This document shows, piece after piece, positions 18,069-26,647 of a stretch of DNA of 64,000 nt. Positions within the stretch are counted from its first letter, which is position 1. Each line of letters starts with the position of its first letter. The stretch lies in assembly GCF_011440305.1 (NCBI RefSeq), contig NZ_JAAOIW010000010.1:124001-188000 (forward strand). The letters are read 5' to 3'. The translations under genes and the position numbers were made by a program. Below the pieces are notes generated by a model. It had not been told where the DNA came from. It searched no databases and worked only from the letters and a program-made list of their open reading frames with translations. The DNA is from Paenibacillus agricola. GTDB taxonomy: Bacteria; Bacillota; Bacilli; Paenibacillales; NBRC-103111.

Positions 18069-18756
18069 CTTTGTAGCCAACCCCCCATATAGTTTTGATA
18101 TATTTGGGCTTACGTGGATTGGCTTCCATTTTCTCACGAATTTTGCGGATATGGACCATAACCGTATTGTCCGAATCCATATAAGCCTCCTGCCAAACCG
18201 CTTCGTAAATTTTCTCAATACTCCAGACGGTACCGCGATGGCGGGCGAGCAGTTCAAGGATGGCAAATTCCCGCGGAGTTAGCTTAATGGTCCGACCCTC
18301 CAGCTTTACCTCATGTGTCTTCGTATTGATAAGCAGCTCATCAACCTCGATTTCATGCTCCTTGTTAGCGAGCGGGACGTTCAGCCGGGTGTAACGGCGC
18401 AGCTGCGATTTAATGCGGGCGATCAGCTCGAGTGGATTGAAAGGTTTGGCCAAATAGTCGTCGGCACCGCTGCTAAGCCCAATAATTTTGTCCATGTCCT
18501 CTCCTTTGGCGGAAAGCATAATAATCGGCATGTTTTTCTTTTCGCGGATTTTGAGGCAGGCTTCGATCCCATCCATTCGGGGCATCATAATATCCAGCAC
18601 AATTAAATCCACATCCTCCTTTTCCAAAATATGCAGTGCGGCTATCCCGTCAGTTGCGCGCAGCAGCAAATACCCTTCATTTCGCAAATAAATTTCCAGC
18701 AGATCGATAATATCCTTCTCATCGTCGACAAGAAGTATGGTTTTGGGGTCTGCGAT
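18061..18756 (-). CDS. OmpR/PhoB-type response regulator with probable ATC start codon
   Basis: The receiver domain (TILLVDDEKDIIDLLEIYL; phospho-Asp in LIVLDIMMPRMDG; Lys in DDYLAKPFNP) is followed by a winged-helix DNA-binding domain ending IKTIWGVGYKVE. Ordinary start codons are lacking at the N-terminus: the first in-frame NTG after the acidic pocket would cut away beta strand 1 and the Asp pair. Between an in-frame TAA and the domain, the only codon well placed behind AAGGAGGA (18771-18764) is ATC at 18756, seven bases away. This gives 231 residues, the normal length. A CTG at 18774 lies before the Shine-Dalgarno sequence and is unlikely. A TATAAT sits about 50 bases upstream. The kinase gene follows with a short overlap. 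Confidence 0.88.
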   Translation of the reverse strand: MADPKTILLVDDEKDIIDLLEIYLRNEGYLLLRATDGIAALHILEKEDVDLIVLDIMMPRMDGIEACLKIREKKNMPIIMLSAKGEDMDKIIGLSSGADDYLAKPFNPLELIARIKSQLRRYTRLNVPLANKEHEIEVDELLINTKTHEVKLEGRTIKLTPREFAILELLARHRGTVWSIEKIYEAVWQEAYMDSDNTVMVHIRKIREKMEANPRKPKYIKTIWGVGYKVE

Positions 18757-18864
18757 ACAGGCTTCCTCCTTCAGGTAATTCGTGTGTACAACTGGTGTAT
18801 GGCTTTATTATAGACGGTAGTTCTTAATTAATTTGTTGGATAGATCTTAAGGATTTCTTAAAAT

Positions 18865-18907
18865 AATGAAAAAGAAGAAAGCCCGCTGAGATTTCTCAGG
18901 CGGGCTA
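18865..18907 (-). terminator. Terminator of the 109-residue protein gene
   Basis: On the minus strand AGCCCGCCTGAG and CTCAGCGGGCT pair, with one bulged base, and are followed by TTTCTTCTTTTTC. Confidence 0.75.
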
Positions 18908-18963
18908 TCTGGCTATCTGTAGGGAGGATACATCGCAAAATGGCAGGATATCTGCATGACGAC

Positions 18964-19293
18964 TTACTTTTGTTTTTTGAGCACATCCACCGTATAACGA
19001 ATCGCTTCCAGCGCTTGCTTTACAAAGGCAGCATTCTCTTTTTCCCATTCCTCAGGTTCGTCCATACTATGCTCCTCCGGGAACTCATCCAAATTCACAA
19101 TGGCTTCCTTCAGCTGCGCCGCTGTACCTGATGGCTTGCCACGGAGGATTTGGATGGCATAACGCATCGACTTACAGGCATCCTTCACGGATGGGTATTC
19201 GTCCGGTTCCCATGCCTTTGGCTCGTCCATCTCATAATATTTAATCCATGCCTCGATAAGGCTTGCGGCCTGTATATTGTCCATTACTGCCAT
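18964..19293 (-). CDS. Hypothetical protein made of two similar helical repeats
   Basis: I do not recognise this 109-residue acidic protein. Its two halves are clearly related: MDEPKAWEPDEYPSVKDAC (about residues 22-40) and MDEPEEWEKENAAFVKQAL (about residues 76-94) share MDEPxxWE...VKxA and then xxRYxxxxL. Each unit looks like a loop plus a long helix. There is no signal peptide or membrane span. The start codon could be ATG 19293 or ATG 19284; neither has a strong ribosome binding site. It has its own terminator and no obvious partner. Confidence 0.65.
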   Translation of the reverse strand: MAVMDNIQAASLIEAWIKYYEMDEPKAWEPDEYPSVKDACKSMRYAIQILRGKPSGTAAQLKEAIVNLDEFPEEHSMDEPEEWEKENAAFVKQALEAIRYTVDVLKKQK

Positions 19294-19463
19294 TACTGAT
19301 CGCCAACTTTCTCTATATAAACTATTGAAGAACTCTGAACCACTGCTTCCAATGTACCATTAAAGCGAATAAGTTCCAAGAAGCAAAGCAAAAAGGATAC
19401 AGCAACCTGCGCCGCATCCTTAAATTCGAAGCCTTACGTTCACTTCGTTAGTTGTTTAATCTA

Positions 19464-19562
19464 TTACAAGGTTTTCACAAGCTCGTACGTAACGATGAGA
19501 ACCAATGTAAGTAACGTGACGCCTGTCGTATAAGTGAAATGACGATTACAAAATGAATTCAT
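19464..19562 (-). CDS. Putative 32-residue single-span membrane peptide
   Basis: ATG 19562 follows AAAGGAGGGGG eleven bases upstream, a strong ribosome binding site in an otherwise gene-free gap. The peptide (MNSFCNRHFTYTTGVTLLTL, then VLIVTYELVKTL) has one hydrophobic segment from about residue 13 to 27 flanked by polar ends. Size and layout recall the small membrane peptides of spore formers, but I see no homologue by eye. It could also be a chance frame. Confidence 0.4.
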   Translation of the reverse strand: MNSFCNRHFTYTTGVTLLTLVLIVTYELVKTL

Positions 19563-19751
19563 AATAGGAGCCCCCTCCTTTACAAAATTTAGCGCCGATC
19601 CGGCCAGCTGCCACAAAGACGCCTGCTTATATTGTATAATATCATACTTACTTAAAGTATTAAAATATGATGAAGTTATTTCGAGTGGCAGCGTAACAAA
19701 GCATGTCCAGCGTCCGCGCGCGTTGGAAACCTGAACCTAGCCTGCTTCTTA

Positions 19752-20993
19752 TCAACGCTTCATTTTTTTCAGCTGCTCCAATACGTAAAACGTGCCGCGC
19801 CAATGAATGCCACCTTGTCGGAGGGTTAACCAGACGGAGCGGGCGACGATATAGCTGAGGAGGCATACCGTGGCGGGGAATACTAGCAGCTCTTTGCCTA
19901 CTTTACCGATCAAGGCTTGGATCAACAGCACGTAGACAGCGAGCATGGTGAGGATGGAAATGCCAAATACCCAAGACGCCCAGCCGCCTGCAACAAAAAT
20001 CGCAATAAAAGGAAAGAAAAAGAGCAGAAGCTGTCCCAATACCGCGCCAGCCGCGAGGCTAACCCGATATTGAAAGCCGGAAAAAATATTTTTTTCCAAG
20101 CCATGGACGGCTTCCTTCAGACTTGTATACCATTCTACCGCGAGATGTGTCCGGCCTGAGGCTAACCGCTGCCTGAGTCCCGCTTGCTTCACCCGCATGC
20201 CAAGCTGCAAATCATCATCAGGGCGAAAAGCAAAAGCCTTATGCGTGCCTATCCGCTCGTAGCCTTGCCGCGTTATTAGATTAAAGGCGCCAACGCCCAT
20301 CCCATGCTTGTGCTGGCTGTCAATATTGGCACGCCAAGGGCGGATATACAACGAAAAGGTGAAGAAAAAGTATTGCACAAATGCGCTCAACCAAAAGCTG
20401 TTGACCACAATTTGTGGTGTCAATGTCAAATGGTCGGCTTCGGCTGCCTTCATATAATGCACGGCATCAGCGATCGCATGGGGCTGGAACAGCACATCCG
20501 CATCCGTAAATAATAAATATTGGCCACGCGCTTGTAGAAAGCCTTGGTAGAGGGCGTGGTTTTTGCCAAGCCAGCCATCAGGCAGTGTTGTCACATGAAT
20601 AACGGTCAAGGGGACAGGTACCTGCTGCTTGCCCTCCGACCATTTGCGAAGCTCCTCAAGCTTTCGTCCGGTTCCATCCTGGGAACGGTCATTAACGGCT
20701 ATAATTTCGAGCCGTGGGTACGTTTGATGGAGCAAATTCTTAACGGTCTCCGTGATGGAAGCTTCCTCCTCCTTGGCCGCAATAATTACGGATACCAAGG
20801 GAAGCTGGTTTGCTTCAGCCGCTTCACGCATTTTCGTTAAACGGTTCGGCGAGGAGGGCAATAGGGAAGCGGAGCTATCCGCTTTGGAATGGCTGGGCAG
20901 TGTGGGCATAAGCTTGCGTGCCCGTAGCGTATCTACAAGCATGGCTGCCCAATAGCAGAAGGTCAGGATAGCCAGAAGCTTAAGTATGAACAT
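19752..20993 (-). CDS. Membrane-bound family 2 glycosyltransferase
   Basis: The start at ATG 20993 follows GCAGGAGGG; a frame open for 51 more codons upstream overlaps the divergent yyaC promoter region. The 413-residue protein begins with a membrane helix, then a GT-A domain: LVSVIIAAKEEEASITETV, EIIAVNDRSQDGTG, WLGKNHALYQGFLQARG, the DxD in LLFTDADVLFQP, and FRPDDDLQLGMRVKQAG near residue 280. Three or four further hydrophobic segments close the protein. The layout resembles CrtQ-like and other lipid- or carotenoid-modifying transferases (the GKNHA and DD motifs), but the acceptor cannot be assigned. Confidence 0.85.
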   Translation of the reverse strand: MFILKLLAILTFCYWAAMLVDTLRARKLMPTLPSHSKADSSASLLPSSPNRLTKMREAAEANQLPLVSVIIAAKEEEASITETVKNLLHQTYPRLEIIAVNDRSQDGTGRKLEELRKWSEGKQQVPVPLTVIHVTTLPDGWLGKNHALYQGFLQARGQYLLFTDADVLFQPHAIADAVHYMKAAEADHLTLTPQIVVNSFWLSAFVQYFFFTFSLYIRPWRANIDSQHKHGMGVGAFNLITRQGYERIGTHKAFAFRPDDDLQLGMRVKQAGLRQRLASGRTHLAVEWYTSLKEAVHGLEKNIFSGFQYRVSLAAGAVLGQLLLFFFPFIAIFVAGGWASWVFGISILTMLAVYVLLIQALIGKVGKELLVFPATVCLLSYIVARSVWLTLRQGGIHWRGTFYVLEQLKKMKR

Positions 20994-21125
20994 GGACGAT
21001 CCCTCCTGCGCAGGCTTTTTTAGCATTATAACATTGGCTGTGGCTGTGCAACAAATAGTTGGAGGTGATAGGAGAATATTTGTGCTACAATAATTAAAAG
21101 ATTTATTAATGAGGAGGTAGTACAT

Positions 21126-21773
21126 ATGAATATAAGGGAAACCCAAAATGGTTTGGAAGCTTCATTCCGGGCTCCTACTATACGTAAAAAAGTGAAAGGC
21201 CAGGAGCTGGTCGAATTCCTGCTTTCGATTCGCCAAAGCGGCGTGGACGTAGACCAGCTGATGTTTGTGTGCATCGGTACGGATCGCTCTACGGGTGATG
21301 CACTTGGTCCGCTTGTCGGTTCGATGCTGGAGGAGGCAGGTTATCCCCATGTGCAGGGCACCTTGCAAAATCCGCTTGATGCGAGCAACCTGCTGCAAAG
21401 GCTGGAAAATGTACGAACTGTGCAGCCTGCGCGAAAGGCACAGACTGCAAAGACTGCAAAGACTGCACAAGCAGCACTGACCAGCAGGAAAGTAATCGCC
21501 ATTGATGCTTGTCTCGGGCAGCCCTCCTCTGTAGCCAGCTACCAGGTTTCCAACCAACCGATGGAGCCCGGCAAGTCAGTAGGTCGGGCGCTACCGCTTG
21601 TGGGCGATTATTCAATAGCGGCTATTGTGAATATAAATGGAGGCAACCAGTATGCCTTGCTGCAAAGTACGCCGCTTTATCGGGTGATGACGATGGCCAA
21701 AGAGATTGCAAGTGCGATCATCACTGTTTTTCCTCTGGATAAAGCGCCCTTAGAGATGGAGGCAAAGCTTTGA
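21126..21773 (+). CDS. yyaC: Sporulation protein YyaC (DUF1256, protease-like fold)
   Basis: YyaC is a forespore protein related to the spore protease Gpr. Motifs: FVCIGTDRSTGDALGPLVGS near residue 47, VIAIDACLG near residue 125, and ALPLVGDYSIAAIVNINGG. At about residues 100-118 the usual short loop is enlarged by RKAQTAKTAKTAQAAL, encoded by tandem copies of a 9-base unit (around 21438-21470), so a slippage-derived insertion is likely. ATG 21126 follows GAGGAGG. Its stop overlaps the start of the ABC exporter gene by four bases, an unexpected pairing. Confidence 0.9.
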   Translation: MNIRETQNGLEASFRAPTIRKKVKGQELVEFLLSIRQSGVDVDQLMFVCIGTDRSTGDALGPLVGSMLEEAGYPHVQGTLQNPLDASNLLQRLENVRTVQPARKAQTAKTAKTAQAALTSRKVIAIDACLGQPSSVASYQVSNQPMEPGKSVGRALPLVGDYSIAAIVNINGGNQYALLQSTPLYRVMTMAKEIASAIITVFPLDKAPLEMEAKL

Positions 21774-23632
21774 TGAAGGAGCCATCGATGAAGATGCGGC
21801 AAGATGGAGGCGGCGGTGGAGGCGGCGGAGGCTCGCAATGGGAGGGCGGCAGCAGGCAGGCCTTGCAGAGCAGAGGCAAAGCGACCCTGAAGGAAGTTTC
21901 CGTGAGCCGGATTTATAGCTTGTTCCGTGGCTACCGCTTACAGCTGTCGGTAATTATTGGACTGGCTTTATTAGCCGCCATAATCGGTTTAGGTCCTCCC
22001 TTGATCATGAAGGAGATCATTGATACGGGCATTCCTCAGCAAGATAAACGGCTTTTGATGGAGATGGTTGGCCTTATGGTGCTGTTGCCTGTCTTTAGCG
22101 GGCTGCTTGGGGTATGGCAAAACCATCAGAATACGAAGGTCGGCCAAGGGGTTATGCGGGATTTGCGCCGTTCCTTGTTTGCCAATTTACAGCGGCAGTC
22201 GATGAGCTTCTTCACCGATGCCAAGTCAGGCGAAATTATCCAGCGTCTGACTGGCGATGTGCTGGCTGTGCAAAATGTGGTTACGACCATTGTAGTTTCG
22301 GCCATTACGCAAAGCGTGATTGTCCTGACAACAGTTACGATATTGTTTGTACTGGATTGGCGCTTGGCTATTCTGGCTCTTATTATATTGCCTTTATTTA
22401 TATGGCCTGTTCGCAAGGTTTCCCAAATTCGCAAGCAATTGCGCAGGGAAACCCAAGGTGTACGAGGAGAGATGTCGGCGCAGCTGGGCGAGATCTTCGG
22501 CGTCTCGGGAGCGTTATTAACGCGGATTTTTCAACAGGAGCACAAGCAGGAGCAGGACTTTGACAAGCTCAACCAGCGGGTGATGGATTTGGAGCTGCGG
22601 CTTAATCTGGTTGGGCGTTGGTATGGCATGGTGCTGGGTATCCTAGCTCCGCTGGGTACAGCGCTTATTTATTGGTATGGCGGCTGGAATGTGGTCGAGG
22701 GGACAATGACGATCGGTAGTATTATAGCCTTTGCCGCTTATTTGGGGCGCTTGTACGGACCGGTGGGCACCCTGCTTAATTTGCAGGTTGAGGTGCAGAC
22801 AGCGCTTGGCGTCTTTCAGCGTATCTTCGAATATGAGGATATGATATCCGATGTTGTGGATTTGGAAAACGCCAAAGTCTTGCCGTCTGTACAGGGGCAG
22901 GTTGTTTTCCAGCAGGTTTCCTATGCGTACCAGACCGGCCAATATGCGCTGAAAGAGGTTTCGTTCTCAGCACGACCGGGTGAAGTTGTAGCCATTGTCG
23001 GACCAAGTGGTGCCGGTAAGTCCACCCTGATCGGTATGCTGGCACGGCTGTACGACCCAACAAGTGGAGCCGTCATGATTGATGGCTATAACGCCAAAGA
23101 AGTAACCATGGCTTCCTTGCGCGACCAGATGGCCTATGTCACACAGGAATCCTTCCTGTTCCATGCTTCAGTTCGCGATAACCTGCTGTTTGCGAGGCTG
23201 GACGCAACTGATGGGGATCTGGAGGAGGCATGCCGCCAAGCGTATATCCACGATACGATTGCCGCTATGCCAGACGGCTACCGCACGATGGTCGGTGAAC
23301 GTGGCCATCGGCTATCGGGAGGAGAGCGGCAGCGTTTGGCTATCGCAAGGGCTATTCTCAAAAATCCGCGCATTCTGGTGCTGGATGAAGCGACCTCGCA
23401 TCTGGACTCGGAGTCGGAGGCTTATGTACAAGCAGCGCTGGACCAATTGATGCTCGGGCGCACGACGCTGGTGATTGCCCATCGGCTGTCGACCATATTG
23501 GCGGCTGACCGAATTATCGTGCTCGAAGGCGGACGAGTGGTCGAATCGGGGCGCCATGCTGAACTGCTTCAGCAGGATGGCTTATATGCGCGGCTGTACC
23601 GGACGCAATTCAAGAAGGCATTGCTGGTATGA
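21770..23632 (+). CDS. ABC exporter, fused permease and ATPase
   Basis: A 620-residue half-transporter of the MsbA/BmrA type. An N-terminal cytosolic stretch contains ten consecutive Gly residues. Six membrane spans (about residues 50-325) precede the nucleotide-binding domain with Walker A GPSGAGKST, Q-loop YVTQESFLF, signature LSGGERQRLAIARA, Walker B RILVLDEATS and switch His in IAHRLSTI. It likely forms a homodimer and exports a lipid or drug. The start overlaps yyaC by four bases, so it is translationally coupled to that sporulation gene. A TetR regulator converges from the right, ending 13 bases away. Confidence 0.93.
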   Translation: MMKEPSMKMRQDGGGGGGGGGSQWEGGSRQALQSRGKATLKEVSVSRIYSLFRGYRLQLSVIIGLALLAAIIGLGPPLIMKEIIDTGIPQQDKRLLMEMVGLMVLLPVFSGLLGVWQNHQNTKVGQGVMRDLRRSLFANLQRQSMSFFTDAKSGEIIQRLTGDVLAVQNVVTTIVVSAITQSVIVLTTVTILFVLDWRLAILALIILPLFIWPVRKVSQIRKQLRRETQGVRGEMSAQLGEIFGVSGALLTRIFQQEHKQEQDFDKLNQRVMDLELRLNLVGRWYGMVLGILAPLGTALIYWYGGWNVVEGTMTIGSIIAFAAYLGRLYGPVGTLLNLQVEVQTALGVFQRIFEYEDMISDVVDLENAKVLPSVQGQVVFQQVSYAYQTGQYALKEVSFSARPGEVVAIVGPSGAGKSTLIGMLARLYDPTSGAVMIDGYNAKEVTMASLRDQMAYVTQESFLFHASVRDNLLFARLDATDGDLEEACRQAYIHDTIAAMPDGYRTMVGERGHRLSGGERQRLAIARAILKNPRILVLDEATSHLDSESEAYVQAALDQLMLGRTTLVIAHRLSTILAADRIIVLEGGRVVESGRHAELLQQDGLYARLYRTQFKKALLV

Positions 23633-23645
23633 CAGGATTTATTCT

Positions 23646-24245
23646 TTATTTATGAAGGCTCGTAATGCCAAACCAATACATGCGCCAGACACCCTGCATC
23701 CGCTGTTCAAAATCATCGTGGGTATAGTAGAACTGCTGGATAAACGCTCCGTCCAGCAAGCAATAGTAGGAGGCTAGCATATCGCGGGTATTTTCCTGGC
23801 GAATAATTCCAGCATCCATGCCCTCGGTGAAAATGTCTACCAGCGCAGCAGAAAGTGTAATCTCGGAATCGGTAAAACGGGTGCGGAGCTCCTCTTGCAT
23901 CGCAGCAGGCGGAAAAAGCATCGCTCTTTTAATAAAGGTCATGTGGAGCTCGCTAACCAGATAGGTTCGGCAAGCATCCTGCCAAATGCTGAACAGCTTA
24001 TCATGGATGCTGCGCCCGGTAATTTCCTCAATCAACGCTTCGACACGGTGCTCATGCTCTTTCAGCACATCCTCAAACACCGCACGGAATAAATCCTCTT
24101 TGCTGGAAAAGTGCGCATATAGCGAAGGAGTTTTGATCCCAACCTCTTTAGCGATTTCGGATAAAGGTGCCGAATCATAGCCGTTCTGTGCAAATAAGCG
24201 CAGTGCGGCTGTTTTTATTTTATTCGCTGTCATTGGCTTGTCCAC
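23646..24245 (-). CDS. TetR/AcrR-family transcriptional regulator
   Basis: The 199-residue protein has the classic N-terminal helix-turn-helix domain (KIKTAALRLFAQNGYDSAPL, then SEIAKEVGIKTPSLYAHFSSKEDLF) and an all-helical ligand-binding domain. It lies tail to tail with the ABC exporter, so the exporter may be its target although they do not share a promoter. Two overlapping dyads directly upstream of the start look like its own operator. Confidence 0.92.
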   Translation of the reverse strand: MDKPMTANKIKTAALRLFAQNGYDSAPLSEIAKEVGIKTPSLYAHFSSKEDLFRAVFEDVLKEHEHRVEALIEEITGRSIHDKLFSIWQDACRTYLVSELHMTFIKRAMLFPPAAMQEELRTRFTDSEITLSAALVDIFTEGMDAGIIRQENTRDMLASYYCLLDGAFIQQFYYTHDDFEQRMQGVWRMYWFGITSLHK

Positions 24246-24280
24246 CGCCTTATAGGGAATGAGAGATTACACACGGCTGC

Positions 24281-24303
24281 GTTAGAATACTAACGTTCAT
24301 TAG
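24281..24303. promoter_or_regulatory. Probable operator of the TetR regulator
   Basis: GTTAG-AATA-CTAAC (24281-24294) and CTAA-CGTTCA-TTAG (24290-24303) are overlapping dyads 36-58 bases before the regulator's start, as expected for autoregulation by a TetR-family dimer. Confidence 0.5.
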
Positions 24304-24377
24304 GTGGCTTTATTTTATAACATTCGTATGAAAAATTCAATGGGCGCTGACTTTGCAGCACGGGTTAAATGGAAGGC

Positions 24378-24412
24378 TCTAAAGCCCTTCCGGTAAATCC
24401 GAAAGGGCTTCT
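24378..24412 (-). terminator. Probable terminator of the minus-strand arm of the tubulin cluster
   Basis: AAGCCCTTTCGG and CCGGAAGGGCTT pair on the minus strand about 70 bases after the 639-residue gene's stop. The T-tract is short, so this is less certain than the others. Confidence 0.45.
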
Positions 24413-24481
24413 GGAGTCAGCTTCATATAAGGGTTAATAAGAGTTTACAATGGTTATAGGATAGGCTGGGGAGCATGAGCT

Positions 24482-26401
24482 TCACTGCTTCAATTCCAAG
24501 ACAGTCACCTTATATTCGGTCACAACAGTGTTCGCCCGTTTTACATCTTCACTGCTTGTATAAATCCCTGTAATCATGGCTGTTCCCTGCTTGAAGCGGA
24601 GATTGCTATTGCCTGTTAATACAATAGAGCCATTAGTAAGCTGGATGGTCGCTTTATTATCGTCAACCGAGCTGATTGTAGCTTGAAAACGGACTTTCTC
24701 GTTTCGGTGGCTGGCCAGCTCAGACACTGCAATTTCAACAATGCCGTCAGTAGATTTGGGATCAGTTATACCCTTAGAATCGATCAGCCTGCTAAAGGAA
24801 TAACGCCCGTTGCGATATTCGTAATAAGCTTTCAGCCCTGCATTGGTATTGATACCTGTACCTGTACCAGTACCCGTACTTGGACTTGTTCCCGTATTTG
24901 GACTTGTTCCTGTATTTGGATTCGTCCCCGCACCCGCACCCGCACCTGTATTTCCAGAACCCGCGCCTGTACCCTCAATGACGGGATTGTCGAAGATCAG
25001 CACGCCTGTGCGTTCAAGCTCCATTTTGTCGGCTTCCACATCTAGTATTTTAAACATCTCTGGTGTACTCACCTCATAGGCGAGAAAGCGAACCTTACGT
25101 ACTTTGGAGGCTGCTTCAAGCTGGAGGATAGACACGTCTTTTTTGACGCCAAGGCGGTCTGCCCATTGGATCGACTTCACGGTGAGCGCTTGGTCGAGTG
25201 TTGCTCGTGTTGTTTCAATCTTTTGAGAAGGCAGGAGGCGGGCGAGCACTAGGGTTTTGTTATCCAGAATGCCTGCTGCTGTAAGCTTCGCTCCAGCTTG
25301 GTCCTTGATGCTGGTAACATTCGTGAAGGCAAGCTCAGTGCCTACCGCTTTACGCAGCAGCTGCTGCGGATCGGATTCAAGGAAGGCTTGCTCAGCCGCA
25401 GCAACTTCGTTATCCGTATCTTTATACGCATCCAGCACCTTATATAAGGCAATTGCTTCAGCGTATTTTTGAGTAGAAGCGAGCTGCTCAGCACGTTCTA
25501 ATTGCTTGCGCAGGGTGGTTTGAATATAAGCCATTGTTTTAGCTGAGCCTTCGCTGAGCTCTTGGGTCGATTGGAACACCATCGCGCTCGCAATAAAGCT
25601 TTTTAAATCGCTTTTTTCCAGCTTGGCAAGGGTTGCTTGCGCGTAGGTTTCAAGCTTTGGCAGCAGCCATGGGGCTTCGATTTTATGGGTAGCATAAAAA
25701 TTGCGGATAGCGACAACGTCCTTTAACACATCCTCGAACGACTTGGCTTTAAAGCTCGCATCAAGCCGTGCTTGGTCGTATCGCTCCAGCAGCTTGTTGA
25801 TTTCATCGGATTTCCTTTTTTCATCCTTATAATAAATGGCAGGCACTTGCGTCAAATAGACGATCTCATGGTTGCCGTCAAACTTCTTGGTGCTGATATC
25901 GGCTTCCAAGCTTTTGACCAGATATACCTTGGCATTGGTGAAAGCATCGTTAAAACGTTCCTCCAATTGCTCAGAGGCGGCCATTTCGGCGAAGCGTTTT
26001 TGCGATGCCTCATCCTTTGCAGCCGTCTCCTTGGCCTTGGCTTGGTAAGCCTCATAGCTTGTAAGCAGGAGGTTGATATCGTTGACCTCTTGGGCTGCCT
26101 TCGTATCTGCGGTCAGCACGGTGAAAAATTGCTTCAGCGCCGCCGCGGGATTTAATAGATTCAGTGCAGCTACCGTTTCCTGCTCCTTATAGTCAATAAT
26201 GCGGATTTGCTGCGCTTGGGTATAGGCCTCTTGGGCTTCTAGCTCGTTGCCTGCGCTTTGTAGCTCGGCGGCTTTGGCATAGAGTGCTGTTTTTTGCCAG
26301 CTGAAATAGCCTTTATAGCCAGCTAAGCAGAGCGCAGCTACCAGCACAATCGCAGAGGCATTTCGATACCGTTTCGAACGCTTGTACATGAAAGACGCCA
26401 T
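24482..26401 (-). CDS. Large membrane-anchored extracellular protein of the tubulin/vWA cluster, function unknown
   Basis: ATG 26401 follows AAGGAGG. The 639-residue protein has a basic N-terminus, one membrane helix (about residues 15-35) and a long, Ala/Glu/Lys-rich, mostly helical region to about residue 350 with tetratricopeptide-like texture (AELQSAGNELEAQEAYTQAQ; AEQLASTQKYAEAIALYKVL). A mixed domain follows (residues 355-470), then a Gly/Thr/Asn/Pro/Ser linker (about residues 475-518) rich in GTG and NTGTS units, and a C-terminal beta-rich domain resembling an OB-like fold (VRFQATISSVDDNKATIQLT). It should sit outside the membrane. I recognise no family. It is last in the minus-strand arm that diverges from the vWA gene. 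Confidence 0.75.
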   Translation of the reverse strand: MASFMYKRSKRYRNASAIVLVAALCLAGYKGYFSWQKTALYAKAAELQSAGNELEAQEAYTQAQQIRIIDYKEQETVAALNLLNPAAALKQFFTVLTADTKAAQEVNDINLLLTSYEAYQAKAKETAAKDEASQKRFAEMAASEQLEERFNDAFTNAKVYLVKSLEADISTKKFDGNHEIVYLTQVPAIYYKDEKRKSDEINKLLERYDQARLDASFKAKSFEDVLKDVVAIRNFYATHKIEAPWLLPKLETYAQATLAKLEKSDLKSFIASAMVFQSTQELSEGSAKTMAYIQTTLRKQLERAEQLASTQKYAEAIALYKVLDAYKDTDNEVAAAEQAFLESDPQQLLRKAVGTELAFTNVTSIKDQAGAKLTAAGILDNKTLVLARLLPSQKIETTRATLDQALTVKSIQWADRLGVKKDVSILQLEAASKVRKVRFLAYEVSTPEMFKILDVEADKMELERTGVLIFDNPVIEGTGAGSGNTGAGAGAGTNPNTGTSPNTGTSPSTGTGTGTGINTNAGLKAYYEYRNGRYSFSRLIDSKGITDPKSTDGIVEIAVSELASHRNEKVRFQATISSVDDNKATIQLTNGSIVLTGNSNLRFKQGTAMITGIYTSSEDVKRANTVVTEYKVTVLELKQ

Positions 26402-26432
26402 TGTTAGCCTCCTTAGAGTTTTCGGAGGCTAC

Positions 26433-26553
26433 GCGGCCAGGGTGTTCCTCCGATTGCTGATGTTTCCAGATTTTTTTGATTGTATAAACTATTTAGCGGT
26501 GAAAATCAGGAAACAAAGGCACCGCTTCGCTATCTCTAGAACACCCTGGCCGC
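26433..26553. repeat. Long-range inverted repeat between two cluster genes
   Basis: GCGGCCAGGGTGTTC at 26433-26447 is exactly complementary to GAACACCCTGGCCGC at 26539-26553, enclosing 91 AT-rich bases. It occupies most of the gap between the 312- and 639-residue genes. It could be a small non-autonomous element or an RNA stem controlling the downstream gene. Confidence 0.6.
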
Positions 26554-26647
26554 TCCGCTAGCTAGGCATGGGCATAAAGCAAAAGCACCCCCAGAACTGG
26601 GAGCCGAATCATGCCTCGCTTGAGCATGCCCTTAAGCTTTCGGAGAA

